16,040 nucleotides of DNA from an uncultured Collinsella sp. (GTDB lineage: Bacteria > Actinomycetota > Coriobacteriia > Coriobacteriales > Coriobacteriaceae). Shown here in pieces: positions 1-6,830 of this stretch (the stretch's first letter is position 1; each line of letters opens with the position of its first letter). Location: assembly GCA_900757705.1 (NCBI GenBank), contig CAAEOW010000014.1:1-16040 (forward strand), in the 5' to 3' direction. The notes beneath the pieces are model-generated. The model did no database searches and was not told the origin of the DNA. It saw nothing but the letters and a program-made list of their open reading frames with translations. A program made the translations under genes and the position numbers.

Positions 1-16
1 GGAGGTGGCAGCCATA

Positions 17-793
17 ATGGATGCCAAATTAACGATAGTCGACGTAACCGGATCGACCAACGATGACCTGCTCGAAGCAGGAAAACAGGGAGCGCCGCAA
101 GGCACAGGACTTGCCGCCCGGGCTCAAACAGCAGGACGTGGCCGGCGCGGGCACAAGTGGGACTCAACCGTCGGCAACTTATTGCTTTCGATTGTCCTGC
201 GCCCATGCGTTAATCCTGCAAAGTTCTCTGGTCTTGCCGCCGTCAGCGGCCTAGCGGTGCTCGAGGCGCTCGAAAAACAGGGTCTTGCAAACGATATTGG
301 CCTCAAATGGCCCAACGACCTGGTCGCGCGTGAACGCAAACTCGGCGGCATTCTGGTCGAGGCCGCACGCGATAACGAAGGCAAACCTTTCGCCGTATGT
401 GGCATTGGCGTCAATGTGAACTATGCGCCCCAAGAGGTGCCCGATGGCGGCTTGCCGGCAATCGGTCTCTCGGACCTTAACGAGAACGTTCCTGCCGTCG
501 ACATGCTCCTCGATGAGGTCTATCACGCAGTTATAGACGCTGTAGATGCCTGGGCAGAGCGCCTCAACGCCAAGGAAAAAGACGCCGGTCCGCTCGCGCC
601 CGTCCACGACGAATATATCGCTCACCTCAATTGGATTGGGAAGCACGTTATCGCCCGCTCACCCGCTGGAGACGAGCTGGCACGCGGCATCTTTAAAACC
701 GTTGATGCCTTTGGTCGCGCGTGCATCGAAACGGAAGACGACTTGCGATCCTTCCATTTTGAGGAGGCATCGCTGCGTCCCGTGAGCGAATAG
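17..793 (+). CDS. birA: Biotin--[acetyl-CoA-carboxylase] ligase (class I BirA, no DNA-binding domain)
   Basis: Joins biotin to ATP to form biotinyl-AMP, then transfers biotin to a lysine of a biotin carboxyl carrier domain; cytoplasmic. Seen: the N-terminal STNDDL segment, the adenylate-binding loop GRGRRGHKW, the KWPNDL motif followed by KLGGILVE, and a small C-terminal beta domain. At about 258 residues it has no N-terminal helix-turn-helix, so it should be a monofunctional ligase and not a biotin-operon repressor. ATG at 17 is preferred because GGAGG at 1-5 sits 11 bases upstream; GTG at 5 is in frame but overlaps that ribosome site. It is the only plus-strand gene here and converges on rpsJ. 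The upstream neighbour and promoter lie outside the window. Confidence 0.93.
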   Translation: MDAKLTIVDVTGSTNDDLLEAGKQGAPQGTGLAARAQTAGRGRRGHKWDSTVGNLLLSIVLRPCVNPAKFSGLAAVSGLAVLEALEKQGLANDIGLKWPNDLVARERKLGGILVEAARDNEGKPFAVCGIGVNVNYAPQEVPDGGLPAIGLSDLNENVPAVDMLLDEVYHAVIDAVDAWAERLNAKEKDAGPLAPVHDEYIAHLNWIGKHVIARSPAGDELARGIFKTVDAFGRACIETEDDLRSFHFEEASLRPVSE

Positions 794-854
794 GGCGCCG
801 CAGCCACCTACTCAGCAGCATTACCAGGCGGTAAAACCCATCATGCAAAACAAA

Positions 855-887
855 AGAGCCCCGCTACCGTAATGGCAGCGGGGCTCT
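855..887 (-). terminator. Intrinsic terminator after rpsJ (end of str operon)
   Basis: Perfect 11-bp arms AGAGCCCCGCT / AGCGGGGCTCT at 855-865 and 877-887, followed on the minus strand by TTTTGTTTTG. It lies 22 bases past the rpsJ stop, so transcription of the ribosomal operon should end here. There is no T-run on the plus-strand side, so it is probably not an efficient terminator for birA. Confidence 0.9.
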
Positions 888-908
888 GTAAGCTATGAGC
901 GATATCGC

Positions 909-1217
909 TTAGAGCTTGATGTCGATGTCAACGCCAGCGGGGAGGTCGAGACGCATAAGCGAATCAACGGTGCCCGAGGTGGGGTCGAGGATGTCGATGA
1001 GGCGCTTGTGGGTGCGCATCTCGAACTGCTCACGGGAGTCCTTGTTCACGTGCGGCGAGCGGATAACCGTGTACAGGTTGCGCTCGGTGGGCAGGGGGAC
1101 AGGACCGGAAACGCGAGCGCCGGTCTTCTGAGCGGTCTCGACGATGAGCTTCGCGGACTGATCGACGACCTCGTGATCATAGCCCTTGAGGCGAATGCGG
1201 ATCTTCTGGGTAGCCAA
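909..1217 (-). CDS. rpsJ: 30S ribosomal protein S10
   Basis: S10 (102 residues, normal length) belongs to the head of the 30S subunit; as NusE it also joins antitermination complexes with NusB. The sequence is canonical throughout: IRIRLKGYDH near the start, then PVPLPTERNLYTVIRSPH and the EQFEMRTHKRLIDI segment. The start is TTG at 1217, preceded by GGAGG (plus-strand cctcc at 1224-1228) with a 6-base spacer. It lies 59 bases after fusA, with a small hairpin at 1236-1252 in the gap. Unlike the common layout, no tuf lies between fusA and rpsJ, and rpsJ is the last gene before a terminator, so it is cut off from the usual S10 operon (rplC onward). Confidence 0.97.
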   Translation of the reverse strand: MATQKIRIRLKGYDHEVVDQSAKLIVETAQKTGARVSGPVPLPTERNLYTVIRSPHVNKDSREQFEMRTHKRLIDILDPTSGTVDSLMRLDLPAGVDIDIKL

Positions 1218-1276
1218 CTTAAACCTCCAAAGAGTGCGAGAGATGTTCTCGCGGATTACGTAACAGGGAGCAGAAC

Positions 1277-3376
1277 TTAGGCGTTCTTGCTCATGACCTC
1301 GTCCACGATGGACTTGGGCGCGGGCTCATAAGAGTCGAACTGCATCGTGTAGGATGCACGGCCCTGGGTCTGGGAGCGAAGGTCGGTAGCGTAACCGAAC
1401 ATCTCGCCCAGCGGCACCTTGGCACGGATGAGCTTGCTGTTCTTACGATCCTCCATGCCCTCGATCTTGCCGCGGCGACCGGAGAGGTTGCCCATAACGT
1501 CGCCCATGTACTGCTCGGGGGTCTCGACCTCGACAGCCATGATCGGCTCGAGCAGCTGCGGGTCGGACTTCTTGAGAGCGTCCTTGATAGCCATGGAACC
1601 GGCGATCTTGAAGGCAGCCTCGGAGGAGTCGACCTCGTGGTAAGAACCGTCGAACAGGGTAACCTTAACGTCGAGGACCGGGAAGCCGGCGATAACACCG
1701 GTGTTCAGGGCCTCCTGGATGCCCTTATCGATGGACGGGATGTACTCCTTGGGCACGACGCCGCCGACGATAGCGTTGACGAACTCGTAGCCGAAGCCCT
1801 CCTCCATCTTCTCGAGCTTGATGACGGCGTGGCCGTACTGACCGCGACCGCCGGACTGACGGACGAATTTGCCCTCAGCCTTCTCGACGTCGTGACCAGC
1901 GGTCTCGCGGTAGGCAACCTGGGGCTTACCAACGTTAGCGTCAACCTTGAACTCGCGGAGCAGACGGTCGACGATGATCTCGAGGTGCAGCTCGCCCATG
2001 CCGGCGATGATGGTCTGACCGGTCTCGTGGTTGGTGGACACCTGGAAGGTCGGGTCCTCCTCGGCGAGCTTGGTCAGAGCCAGGGACATCTTGTCCTGCT
2101 CGGCCTTGGTCTTGGGCTCGATGGCAACGTCGATAACGGGCTTAGCGAACTCGATCTTCTCAAGGACGATCTCCTTGCCCTCGGCACACAGGGTGTCACC
2201 GGTGGTGGAGTTCTTGAAGCCGACGCAAGCGACGATGTCGCCGGCGGCAGCGTCGTCACGGTCGATACGCTCGGCGGCGTTCATCTCGAGGATGCGGCCG
2301 AGGCGCTCGCGCTGACCGTTGGAAGCGTTAACAACGTAGGAGCCGGACTCGGCGCGGCCGGAGTAAACGCGGACATAGGTGAGCTTACCGACGAACGGGT
2401 CGGTCATGATCTTGAAGACCAGGCCGGAGAAGGGCTCGTCGAAGGAAGGATGACGCTGGATCTCCTCGCCGGTGTCCGGATCGGTACCGGTGACGGCCTC
2501 GACGTCGAGCGGGCTGGGCAGGTAGTCGACGACAGCGTCGAGCAGCTCCTGAACGCCCTTGTTCTTGTAGGCGGAACCCACAAAGACGAGGTTGAGCTCG
2601 TTGGCCAGAACGCCCTTGCGCAGAGCAGCCTTGAGCTCCTCGACGGTGAAGTCCTCCTCCATGAGGATCTTCTCCATGAGCTCGTCGTCAAAGCTGGCAG
2701 CAGCGTCGAGGAGCTCCTCGCGCTTGGTGGCAGCGATGTCGGCAAACTCAGCCGGGATCTCGTCCATCGGCTCGGGGTAGGTCATGCCCTTGTCGTCGGC
2801 CTTAAAGTCCCAAGCGGTCATGGTGACCAGGTCGATGACGCCCCAGAAGTTGTCCTCGGCGCCCATCGGGACCTGAGCGGCCACGGCGTTGGCGTCGAGA
2901 CGATCCTTCATGGTCTCGATAGCGTTGAAGAAGTCAGCGCCCACGCGGTCATACTTGTTGATGAAGGCGATGCGGGGGACGTTGAAGGTAGAAGCCTGAC
3001 GCCAAACGGTCTCAGACTGGGGCTGAACGCCGGCAACGGCGTCGAAGACGGCGACAGCGCCATCGAGGACGCGCAGGCAGCGCTCGACCTCGGCGGTGAA
3101 GTCAACGTGGCCCGGGGTGTCGATGATCTGGATGCGGTAGTCCTTACCGTCCTTGTTCCAGAAGCACGTGGTAGCAGCGGAGGTAATGGTTACGCCGCGC
3201 TCCTGCTCCTGAACCATCCAGTCCATGGTGGCAGCGCCCTCATGGACCTCACCGATCTTGTGGGTCTTACCGGTGTAGTAAAGAATACGCTCGGTCGTGG
3301 TGGTCTTACCGGCATCGATGTGAGCCATGATGCCGATGTTACGGGTATCGGAAAGCTTGTACTTAGGCTTAGCCAT
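1277..3376 (-). CDS. fusA: Elongation factor G
   Basis: Translocase GTPase that moves tRNA-mRNA through the ribosome and, with RRF, recycles ribosomes. It has 699 residues, full length. G-domain motifs: AHIDAGKT (residues 18-25), DTPGH (86-90), NKYD (140-143) and SAYKNKGVQ. Later domains follow, with the domain IV loop SGGRGQYGHA and a C-terminal domain carrying GRRGKIEGM. ATG start at 3376, with AAGGAA a few bases upstream. It begins 20 bases after rpsG, so the two are translated from one message. The G4 motif reads NKYD where NKMD is usual in EF-G; NKxD is intact, so GTP specificity should be kept. The codon-aligned antisense frame is open from 1637 to 3394, a sign of strong codon bias. Confidence 0.98.
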   Translation of the reverse strand: MAKPKYKLSDTRNIGIMAHIDAGKTTTTERILYYTGKTHKIGEVHEGAATMDWMVQEQERGVTITSAATTCFWNKDGKDYRIQIIDTPGHVDFTAEVERCLRVLDGAVAVFDAVAGVQPQSETVWRQASTFNVPRIAFINKYDRVGADFFNAIETMKDRLDANAVAAQVPMGAEDNFWGVIDLVTMTAWDFKADDKGMTYPEPMDEIPAEFADIAATKREELLDAAASFDDELMEKILMEEDFTVEELKAALRKGVLANELNLVFVGSAYKNKGVQELLDAVVDYLPSPLDVEAVTGTDPDTGEEIQRHPSFDEPFSGLVFKIMTDPFVGKLTYVRVYSGRAESGSYVVNASNGQRERLGRILEMNAAERIDRDDAAAGDIVACVGFKNSTTGDTLCAEGKEIVLEKIEFAKPVIDVAIEPKTKAEQDKMSLALTKLAEEDPTFQVSTNHETGQTIIAGMGELHLEIIVDRLLREFKVDANVGKPQVAYRETAGHDVEKAEGKFVRQSGGRGQYGHAVIKLEKMEEGFGYEFVNAIVGGVVPKEYIPSIDKGIQEALNTGVIAGFPVLDVKVTLFDGSYHEVDSSEAAFKIAGSMAIKDALKKSDPQLLEPIMAVEVETPEQYMGDVMGNLSGRRGKIEGMEDRKNSKLIRAKVPLGEMFGYATDLRSQTQGRASYTMQFDSYEPAPKSIVDEVMSKNA

Positions 3377-3396
3377 GTTAGTTCCTTACCTTAAAC

Positions 3397-3870
3397 TTAC
3401 CAACGATAGTGAGAGAACGCGCGGTTGGCCTCGGCCATCTTGAAGACGTCCTCACGCTTCTTGACGGAAGCGCCCAGGCCGTTGGAAGCGTCGAGGATCT
3501 CGTTGGCGAGACGCTCGGCCATGGTCTTCTCCTTGCGAGCGCGGGAGAAGTTGACGATCCAGCGGATACCCAGAGCGGTGGAACGACGGGAGTTGACCTC
3601 CATCGGGACCTGATAGGTAGCGCCACCGACACGCTTGGGCTTAACCTCGAGCGTGGGCTTGACATTGTCCATAGCCTTCTTGAAGGTAGCGAGAGCGTCG
3701 CCACCCTCGGACTTCTCGGCAACGATCTCGAAAGCGGTGTAAACGATGCGCTCAGCGGTGGCCTTCTTGCCGTCAAGAAGGACCTTGTTGATGAGCTGAG
3801 TCACCAGGCGGTTGTTGTAAACGGCGTCAGGCTGAACCTCACGACGATTAGCTGCTGCACGACGCGGCAT
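3397..3870 (-). CDS. rpsG: 30S ribosomal protein S7
   Basis: Primary binder of the 3' major domain of 16S rRNA and organiser of the 30S head. It has 157 residues, the normal length, and the expected landmarks: MPRRAAANRREVQPD at the N-terminus, the central PTLEVKPKRVGGATYQVP segment, and the C-terminal KMAEANRAFSHYRW. ATG at 3870 is preceded by AAGGAG (plus-strand ctcctt) at good spacing. It lies 74 bases after rpsL and 20 before fusA. In E. coli S7 represses its own operon by binding the rpsL-rpsG gap; a hairpin in the equivalent place here is listed separately. Confidence 0.97.
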   Translation of the reverse strand: MPRRAAANRREVQPDAVYNNRLVTQLINKVLLDGKKATAERIVYTAFEIVAEKSEGGDALATFKKAMDNVKPTLEVKPKRVGGATYQVPMEVNSRRSTALGIRWIVNFSRARKEKTMAERLANEILDASNGLGASVKKREDVFKMAEANRAFSHYRW

Positions 3871-3892
3871 GTGAAATCTCCTTAAGTGTCTA

Positions 3893-3919
3893 CCGTGCGG
3901 CGCTCAAGACGGCACACGG
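3893..3919 (-). promoter_or_regulatory. Hairpin in rpsL-rpsG gap, possible S7 autoregulatory site
   Basis: In the mRNA the outer arms CCGTGTG and CGCACGG (ends at 3919 and 3893) can form seven pairs including one wobble, with a mismatch and two more pairs inside, and a short loop. It sits 22 bases upstream of the rpsG start. In E. coli S7 binds the equivalent intercistronic region. That this hairpin does the same job is inference from position only. Confidence 0.35.
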
Positions 3920-3944
3920 CGAAAGTATCAAAACGTTATCTGGC

Positions 3945-4322
3945 TTATTTAGCCTTGGGGCGCTTAGCACCGTACTTGGAACGGGCCTGCATACGGTTCT
4001 GGACCGGAGCAGCGTCGTAGGCGCCACGGATGACGTGATAACGGACACCAGGGAGGTCACGGACACGACCGCCGCGGACGAGCACGATGGAGTGCTCCTG
4101 CAGGTTGTGGCCCTCACCCGGGATGTAAGCAGTAACTTCGATGCCGTTGACAAGGCGAACACGGGCAACCTTACGAAGAGCCGAGTTCGGCTTCTTGGGG
4201 CTCGTGGTGAAGACGCGGGTGCACACGCCGCGCTTCTGGGAGTTGTGCTGCAGAGCAGCGTTCTTGGACTTCTTGGGCACGGAACGACGGCCCTGGCGAA
4301 CCAGCTGGTTAATAGTAGGCAA
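3945..4322 (-). CDS. rpsL: 30S ribosomal protein S12 (natural Arg88)
   Basis: S12 lies by the decoding centre and controls accuracy of tRNA selection. It has 125 residues and a canonical core: QKRGVCTRVFTTSPKKPNSA, then AYIPGEGHNLQEHS, and a C-terminal QARSKYGAKRPK. Lys43 (in SPKKPN) is intact, but the loop normally written GGRVKDLPG reads GGRVRDLPG, giving Arg at residue 88 (codon CGT, plus-strand 4059-4061). The start is TTG at 4322, with AAGGAG (plus-strand ctcctt, 4329-4334) and a 6-base spacer; no nearby ATG competes. It is the first gene of rpsL-rpsG-fusA-rpsJ, driven by the promoter at 4416-4444. Confidence 0.97.
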   Translation of the reverse strand: MPTINQLVRQGRRSVPKKSKNAALQHNSQKRGVCTRVFTTSPKKPNSALRKVARVRLVNGIEVTAYIPGEGHNLQEHSIVLVRGGRVRDLPGVRYHVIRGAYDAAPVQNRMQARSKYGAKRPKAK

Positions 4323-4415
4323 AGCGTACTCCTTCTCGAATGATTCCAGCTTTCTGTAAAGTGCAACGGCTTGAATCGAGGGGTCAGCATCCCCCTACGA
4401 AACACGCAGTTCGAT

Positions 4416-4444
4416 AGGATACGTGCCGTTAGCTGTGCCGTCAA
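4416..4444 (-). promoter_or_regulatory. Promoter of the str operon (sigma-70 type)
   Basis: On the minus strand TTGACG (plus 4439-4444) and TATCCT (plus 4416-4421) are separated by exactly 17 bases, close to the housekeeping consensus. Transcription should start near 4409, leaving a leader of roughly 87 nt before the rpsL TTG. The DNA just upstream of the -35 box is GC-rich, so there is no obvious AT-rich UP element. Confidence 0.8.
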
Positions 4445-4527
4445 CAGACCACGCCGCCGGGCGTATCCCAAAATGAGCACATTTCCGCAAAGCCTACACA
4501 AAAGGAATCTCCTCCTGTGCGCGGGAG

Positions 4528-4668
4528 CGGATTCCCGGGCCGGGCGGCACGGGGGTTAAGTTTGCTGCTCTACAGTCCTGCGCAAGACGGAAAGCACATT
4601 AAGTGCTTTCCTTTGCGTGCGGAACTCGCGACAAACTTAAACGGCGGGCCGCCCGGGCCGGGAATCCG
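4528..4668. repeat. 141-bp imperfect palindrome (long stem-loop)
   Basis: The outer arms (about 4528-4564 and 4632-4668) match in 32 of 37 positions as inverted copies, beginning CGGATTCCCGG and ending TTAAGTTTG at their inner edge. The centre is a perfect 9-bp stem GGAAAGCAC / GTGCTTTCC (4589-4597, 4603-4611) around an ATTAA loop, with partial pairing between. There is no T-run on either side, so it is not a standard terminator. It lies upstream of the str promoter and outside the predicted transcript from it. It could be a palindromic interspersed element or a folded regulatory DNA/RNA; copy number cannot be judged from this window. Confidence 0.75.
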
Positions 4669-4793
4669 ACGTGCTCGTCGGGGCAACGTTACCTGCCAAA
4701 AAGGGAAAGGTTTGTTTTGGTCGGTTTTATCTGCGGAAACGTCGCGCTCCAGCGGTGATCCGCCCTCATCTGTCATAGGGAAATCGGCGGCGC

Positions 4794-4924
4794 TTTCGGA
4801 AGTATGCGGCAAATTCTGGACCTGCCGAGCACGCCGGGGTTTTGCGATAATAAACCCGCAGGTAGAGCGCTTGAGTATATGCGGTGTGGTCGGCCCATCG
4901 AGATTTTGCCGCATACTTCCGAAA
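4794..4924. repeat. 131-bp element with 20-bp perfect terminal inverted repeats
   Basis: Perfect inverted ends TTTCGGAAGTATGCGGCAAA at 4794-4813 and its reverse complement at 4905-4924. The 91-bp interior has a smaller GGGTTT/AAACCC inverted repeat and CCTGC/GCAGG flanking it, but no reading frame of note. Size and structure fit a miniature inverted-repeat element (MITE); I see no clear target-site duplication at the edges. The alternative is a large stem-loop with a regulatory role. Confidence 0.65.
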
Positions 4925-4969
4925 TTCAGGCGAATATCGCTCAAAATAACCGTCCATATAACGCAAAAT

Positions 4970-4998
4970 AGGCCGCTTCCCCTCTTGGGAAGCGGCCT
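4970..4998 (-). terminator. Intrinsic terminator after the anti-sigma gene
   Basis: Perfect 12-bp arms AGGCCGCTTCCC / GGGAAGCGGCCT (4970-4981, 4987-4998) with a 5-base loop, followed on the minus strand by ATTTTGCG. It sits 6 bases past the stop of the membrane protein gene and insulates the sigma module from the str operon. Confidence 0.88.
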
Positions 4999-5004
4999 CA
5001 GACC

Positions 5005-6081
5005 TTACGAATAGACGATAGTAAAGGGCTCTTCCGTTTCGGCCTCTCCTGTTGACGTGCACCTCGTGCCCTCAAGCGTTACTGAGACCACTTGGTCGAC
5101 ATCAATCAACTTCGTTGGCACCCAGATGTTCTCTCCGCTATTGCGCGTATAAGAAAAATATAAGTTGAACGCCCCTGCGTCGTCATCTTCGATAATCTGC
5201 TCCGATCCATCCTTGTAGGTAACCGTCAACTTCTTCGTGACTGCGTCAATGCCCAGATCATCGATGTGCGTCTGGATGGAAAACGGGCTGATCTCGAGAG
5301 GCGAGTCATCGGAGCGGAGTTCCTTAGTATCGACGTACGCTCCAACGCTAAACTCGGGCGTCGATGCCTCGAACGGCTTCGCATCCTCTCCTTCGCCCTC
5401 GGTCCACGAGATATTCCAGGTGACCGCATGTTGAAAACCTCGCTCGCGATCCATAGAAGCAAAGTACATCGTGCCATTAATGACAGTATCGCTTGATGTG
5501 TCCTTATCAATGGTGCAGCGTGTATCAGCCCATTCCTCGCCGAAGTTCATGCTGGGTGTACCGATGCCTTGTTCTTCTTCACCATAGAGAACAAGTTCGC
5601 CTGTCTCTGCTGCCGGCTTGTAGTAGTTAACACCATTTGGATTGGACAGCGTAAACGTCACAGCACCGCAGCCGTTTTGGTCGATAGCCATATCATGAAT
5701 GTCGAGTGTATAGCCGTTGCCCTCGACGGACAGATTGACCTTCTGTACTGAACCCTCCAAGCTTTGGGGCGCGATACCATCACCAAACTCTCTGGTGTAG
5801 GTATATTTAGTCCCCGACGAGCCACCTTGAGTCCAGGTAATGGACTCTCCGTTGCCGTGGTTTCCCCAGGCAGAGGCAAAATAACTGGAATTGACAACAG
5901 CGTAGGCGACCCCTCCGGTCGCCAGCACTCCGGCAAGACATCCGATTACGGCAACATACAGAGGCTTCGCGTGACCCTTTCGGCGAAGCGGCTCACCAGC
6001 AGCGGCATAAAGAACACGGTCAGCAAGATCGCTATCGGCTTGGACGGACTCGAAGGCCTGCTTGATTTGGTTGGATTTCAC
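5005..6081 (-). CDS. Single-pass membrane protein, probable anti-sigma factor with extracellular sensor domain
   Basis: The protein has 358 residues. It has a short cytoplasmic N-terminus (about 1-39), one membrane helix (about 41-63, beginning LYVAVIGCLAGVLA), and a beta-rich exterior part of some 295 residues with three scattered cysteines. I do not recognise a named family with certainty. The role is inferred from context: its start lies inside the 3' end of an ECF sigma gene (50-bp overlap), and the topology matches membrane anti-sigma partners that bind sigma by a short cytoplasmic tail. The zinc HxxxCxxC motif of ZAS anti-sigmas is absent. GTG at 6081 follows a strong GAGGAGGG ribosome site (plus 6087-6094). 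Base composition looks less GC-rich and codon use looser than in the flanking core genes. Confidence 0.72.
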   Translation of the reverse strand: MKSNQIKQAFESVQADSDLADRVLYAAAGEPLRRKGHAKPLYVAVIGCLAGVLATGGVAYAVVNSSYFASAWGNHGNGESITWTQGGSSGTKYTYTREFGDGIAPQSLEGSVQKVNLSVEGNGYTLDIHDMAIDQNGCGAVTFTLSNPNGVNYYKPAAETGELVLYGEEEQGIGTPSMNFGEEWADTRCTIDKDTSSDTVINGTMYFASMDRERGFQHAVTWNISWTEGEGEDAKPFEASTPEFSVGAYVDTKELRSDDSPLEISPFSIQTHIDDLGIDAVTKKLTVTYKDGSEQIIEDDDAGAFNLYFSYTRNSGENIWVPTKLIDVDQVVSVTLEGTRCTSTGEAETEEPFTIVYS

Positions 6082-6550
6082 GGTCGCCCTCCTCTAGGAT
6101 GAATTTGAGCTTCGATCGACCGCGAGCTAAACGCGTTCGAACGGTCGCGGCTGGCACATGCAGTAACTCGGCAATCTCTGAAGTCGAGAAGCCCAGATAG
6201 TAATAGAGCACGATGGGAACACGGAATCGCTCCGGAAGCCGCATAACGTCTGACAGGACCGCCTTGGTCTCCTCCTGCGCCGTCGAAAGCGAATCGGCCA
6301 GATTCTCAATATCCTCCACGCGCCTCCACGGCTTTCGAAAGAGAGATTTACATTCATTGATCGTGACCCGGATAAGCCATCGACGAAGATGCTCCCAGTT
6401 TTCAAATTGCGCGTCGCTTTTGAGCAACTTAAGAAAGACGTCTTGAGCGACATCGTCGGCGTCAGCGCGATCACGCAGATACGTCAATGCGATCCGAAAC
6501 ACGACATCCCGGCGGTCTTCGACCGCCTGTCTAAAAGCTTGTTCTTCCAT
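6032..6550 (-). CDS. ECF-family RNA polymerase sigma factor
   Basis: Directs RNA polymerase to a small stress or envelope regulon. It has 172 residues with a sigma-2 region at about 14-76 (DVVFRIALTYLRD, DDVAQDVFLKLL, RRWLIRVTINECKSLFRK) and a sigma-4 region at about 98-152 (LPERFRVPIVLYYYLGFS, then the helix-turn-helix EIAELLHVPAATVRTRLARG); regions 1.1 and 3 are absent, as in ECF sigmas. ATG at 6550 is chosen over longer in-frame starts because GGGAGGTGAT lies just upstream and the family homology begins there. Its last 16 codons overlap the start of the anti-sigma gene, implying coupled translation and co-transcription. The ECF-like promoter upstream suggests autoregulation. Confidence 0.93.
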   Translation of the reverse strand: MEEQAFRQAVEDRRDVVFRIALTYLRDRADADDVAQDVFLKLLKSDAQFENWEHLRRWLIRVTINECKSLFRKPWRRVEDIENLADSLSTAQEETKAVLSDVMRLPERFRVPIVLYYYLGFSTSEIAELLHVPAATVRTRLARGRSKLKFILEEGDREIQPNQAGLRVRPSR

Positions 6551-6598
6551 AATCACCTCCCGGTGACACTGATGGTTCTTGATGGGGCCCTCACCATA

Positions 6599-6627
6599 GA
6601 TACGCTTTGACCAAACGGAATGTTTCA
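6599..6627 (-). promoter_or_regulatory. ECF-type promoter of the sigma/anti-sigma operon
   Basis: On the minus strand TGAAAC (plus 6622-6627) and CGTATC (plus 6599-6604) are spaced by 17 bases. This resembles the TGAAAC-N16-CGTA pattern known for ECF sigmas such as Bacillus SigW. It lies about 50 bases upstream of the sigma ATG. No sigma-70 pair with normal spacing competes at the same place. Confidence 0.6.
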
Positions 6628-6714
6628 AATTCAAGCAGGAAAAACTACCAAAATAAACCTGTCCTTTTTTGCAAGTGACCAACGGAACGCAACAAGTTGA
6701 GCATACGCAAGCGA

Positions 6715-6814
6715 GCGGCCCCCAGAGCGTACAAGGTGGCATGAAAAAGGCAGGGCATTGACCTTTTGGTCATGCCCTGCCTTTTGAATGACAGATTGTA
6801 GCTCTGGGGGCCGC
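6715..6814. repeat. Outer inverted repeat enclosing the rpoC terminator
   Basis: GCGGCCCCCAGAGC (6715-6728) and its exact inverse (6801-6814) are continued inward by TACAA / TTGTA with one bulged base, giving about 19 pairs around the terminator hairpin at 6745-6785. Together they can form a two-tier stem-loop of 100 bp. It may protect the rpoBC mRNA end or be a palindromic element that brought a terminator with it. Confidence 0.7.
6745..6785 (-). terminator. Intrinsic terminator of rpoBC
   Basis: Stem of about 18 bp with a single bulge: AAAAGGCAGGGCATTGACC (6745-6763) pairs with GGTCATGCCCTGCCTTTT (6768-6785) around a TTTT loop. A T-run ends it on the minus strand (plus-strand aaaaa at 6744-6748). 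It lies 74 bases past the rpoC stop. The symmetrical A/T ends could allow action in both directions. Confidence 0.9.
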
Positions 6815-6830
6815 GCAGCGACGGAGGTCG

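Larger units (their letters stand above)
4323..4969. other. Gene-free region upstream of rpsL
   Basis: This region of about 650 bp holds the str promoter and leader, a 141-bp imperfect palindrome (4528-4668) and a second element with 20-bp inverted ends (4794-4924). The stretch between the two elements (4669-4793) shows only a tiny hairpin (CGACG/CGTCG near 4667-4680) and nothing recognisable. Open frames across it lack credible ribosome sites, resemble no protein I know, and run straight through the inverted repeats, so I call no gene here. Confidence 0.6.

Noticed and set aside
2951..2953. Tyr in the EF-G G4 motif (NKYD) as a functional defect
   Set aside because: The contacts for guanine are N, K and D, which are intact; the third position varies in GTPases.
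1637..3394. Plus-strand open frame of 585 codons opposite fusA
   Set aside because: Same cause: the codon-aligned antisense shadow of a strongly biased gene.
3890..4501. Minus-strand frame starting at GTG 4501 behind a GGAGGAG sequence
   Set aside because: The ribosome site is attractive, but the frame starts upstream of the str promoter, runs out of frame through all of rpsL and resembles no protein.
4570..4944. Minus-strand frame of 124 codons in the intergenic region
   Set aside because: It runs through both inverted-repeat elements, has no ribosome site and has low-complexity composition.
6551..6742. N-terminal extension of the sigma factor by 64 residues
   Set aside because: The extension crosses the ECF-type promoter and part of the outer inverted repeat and is unlike sigma factors; the internal ATG has a near-perfect ribosome site.
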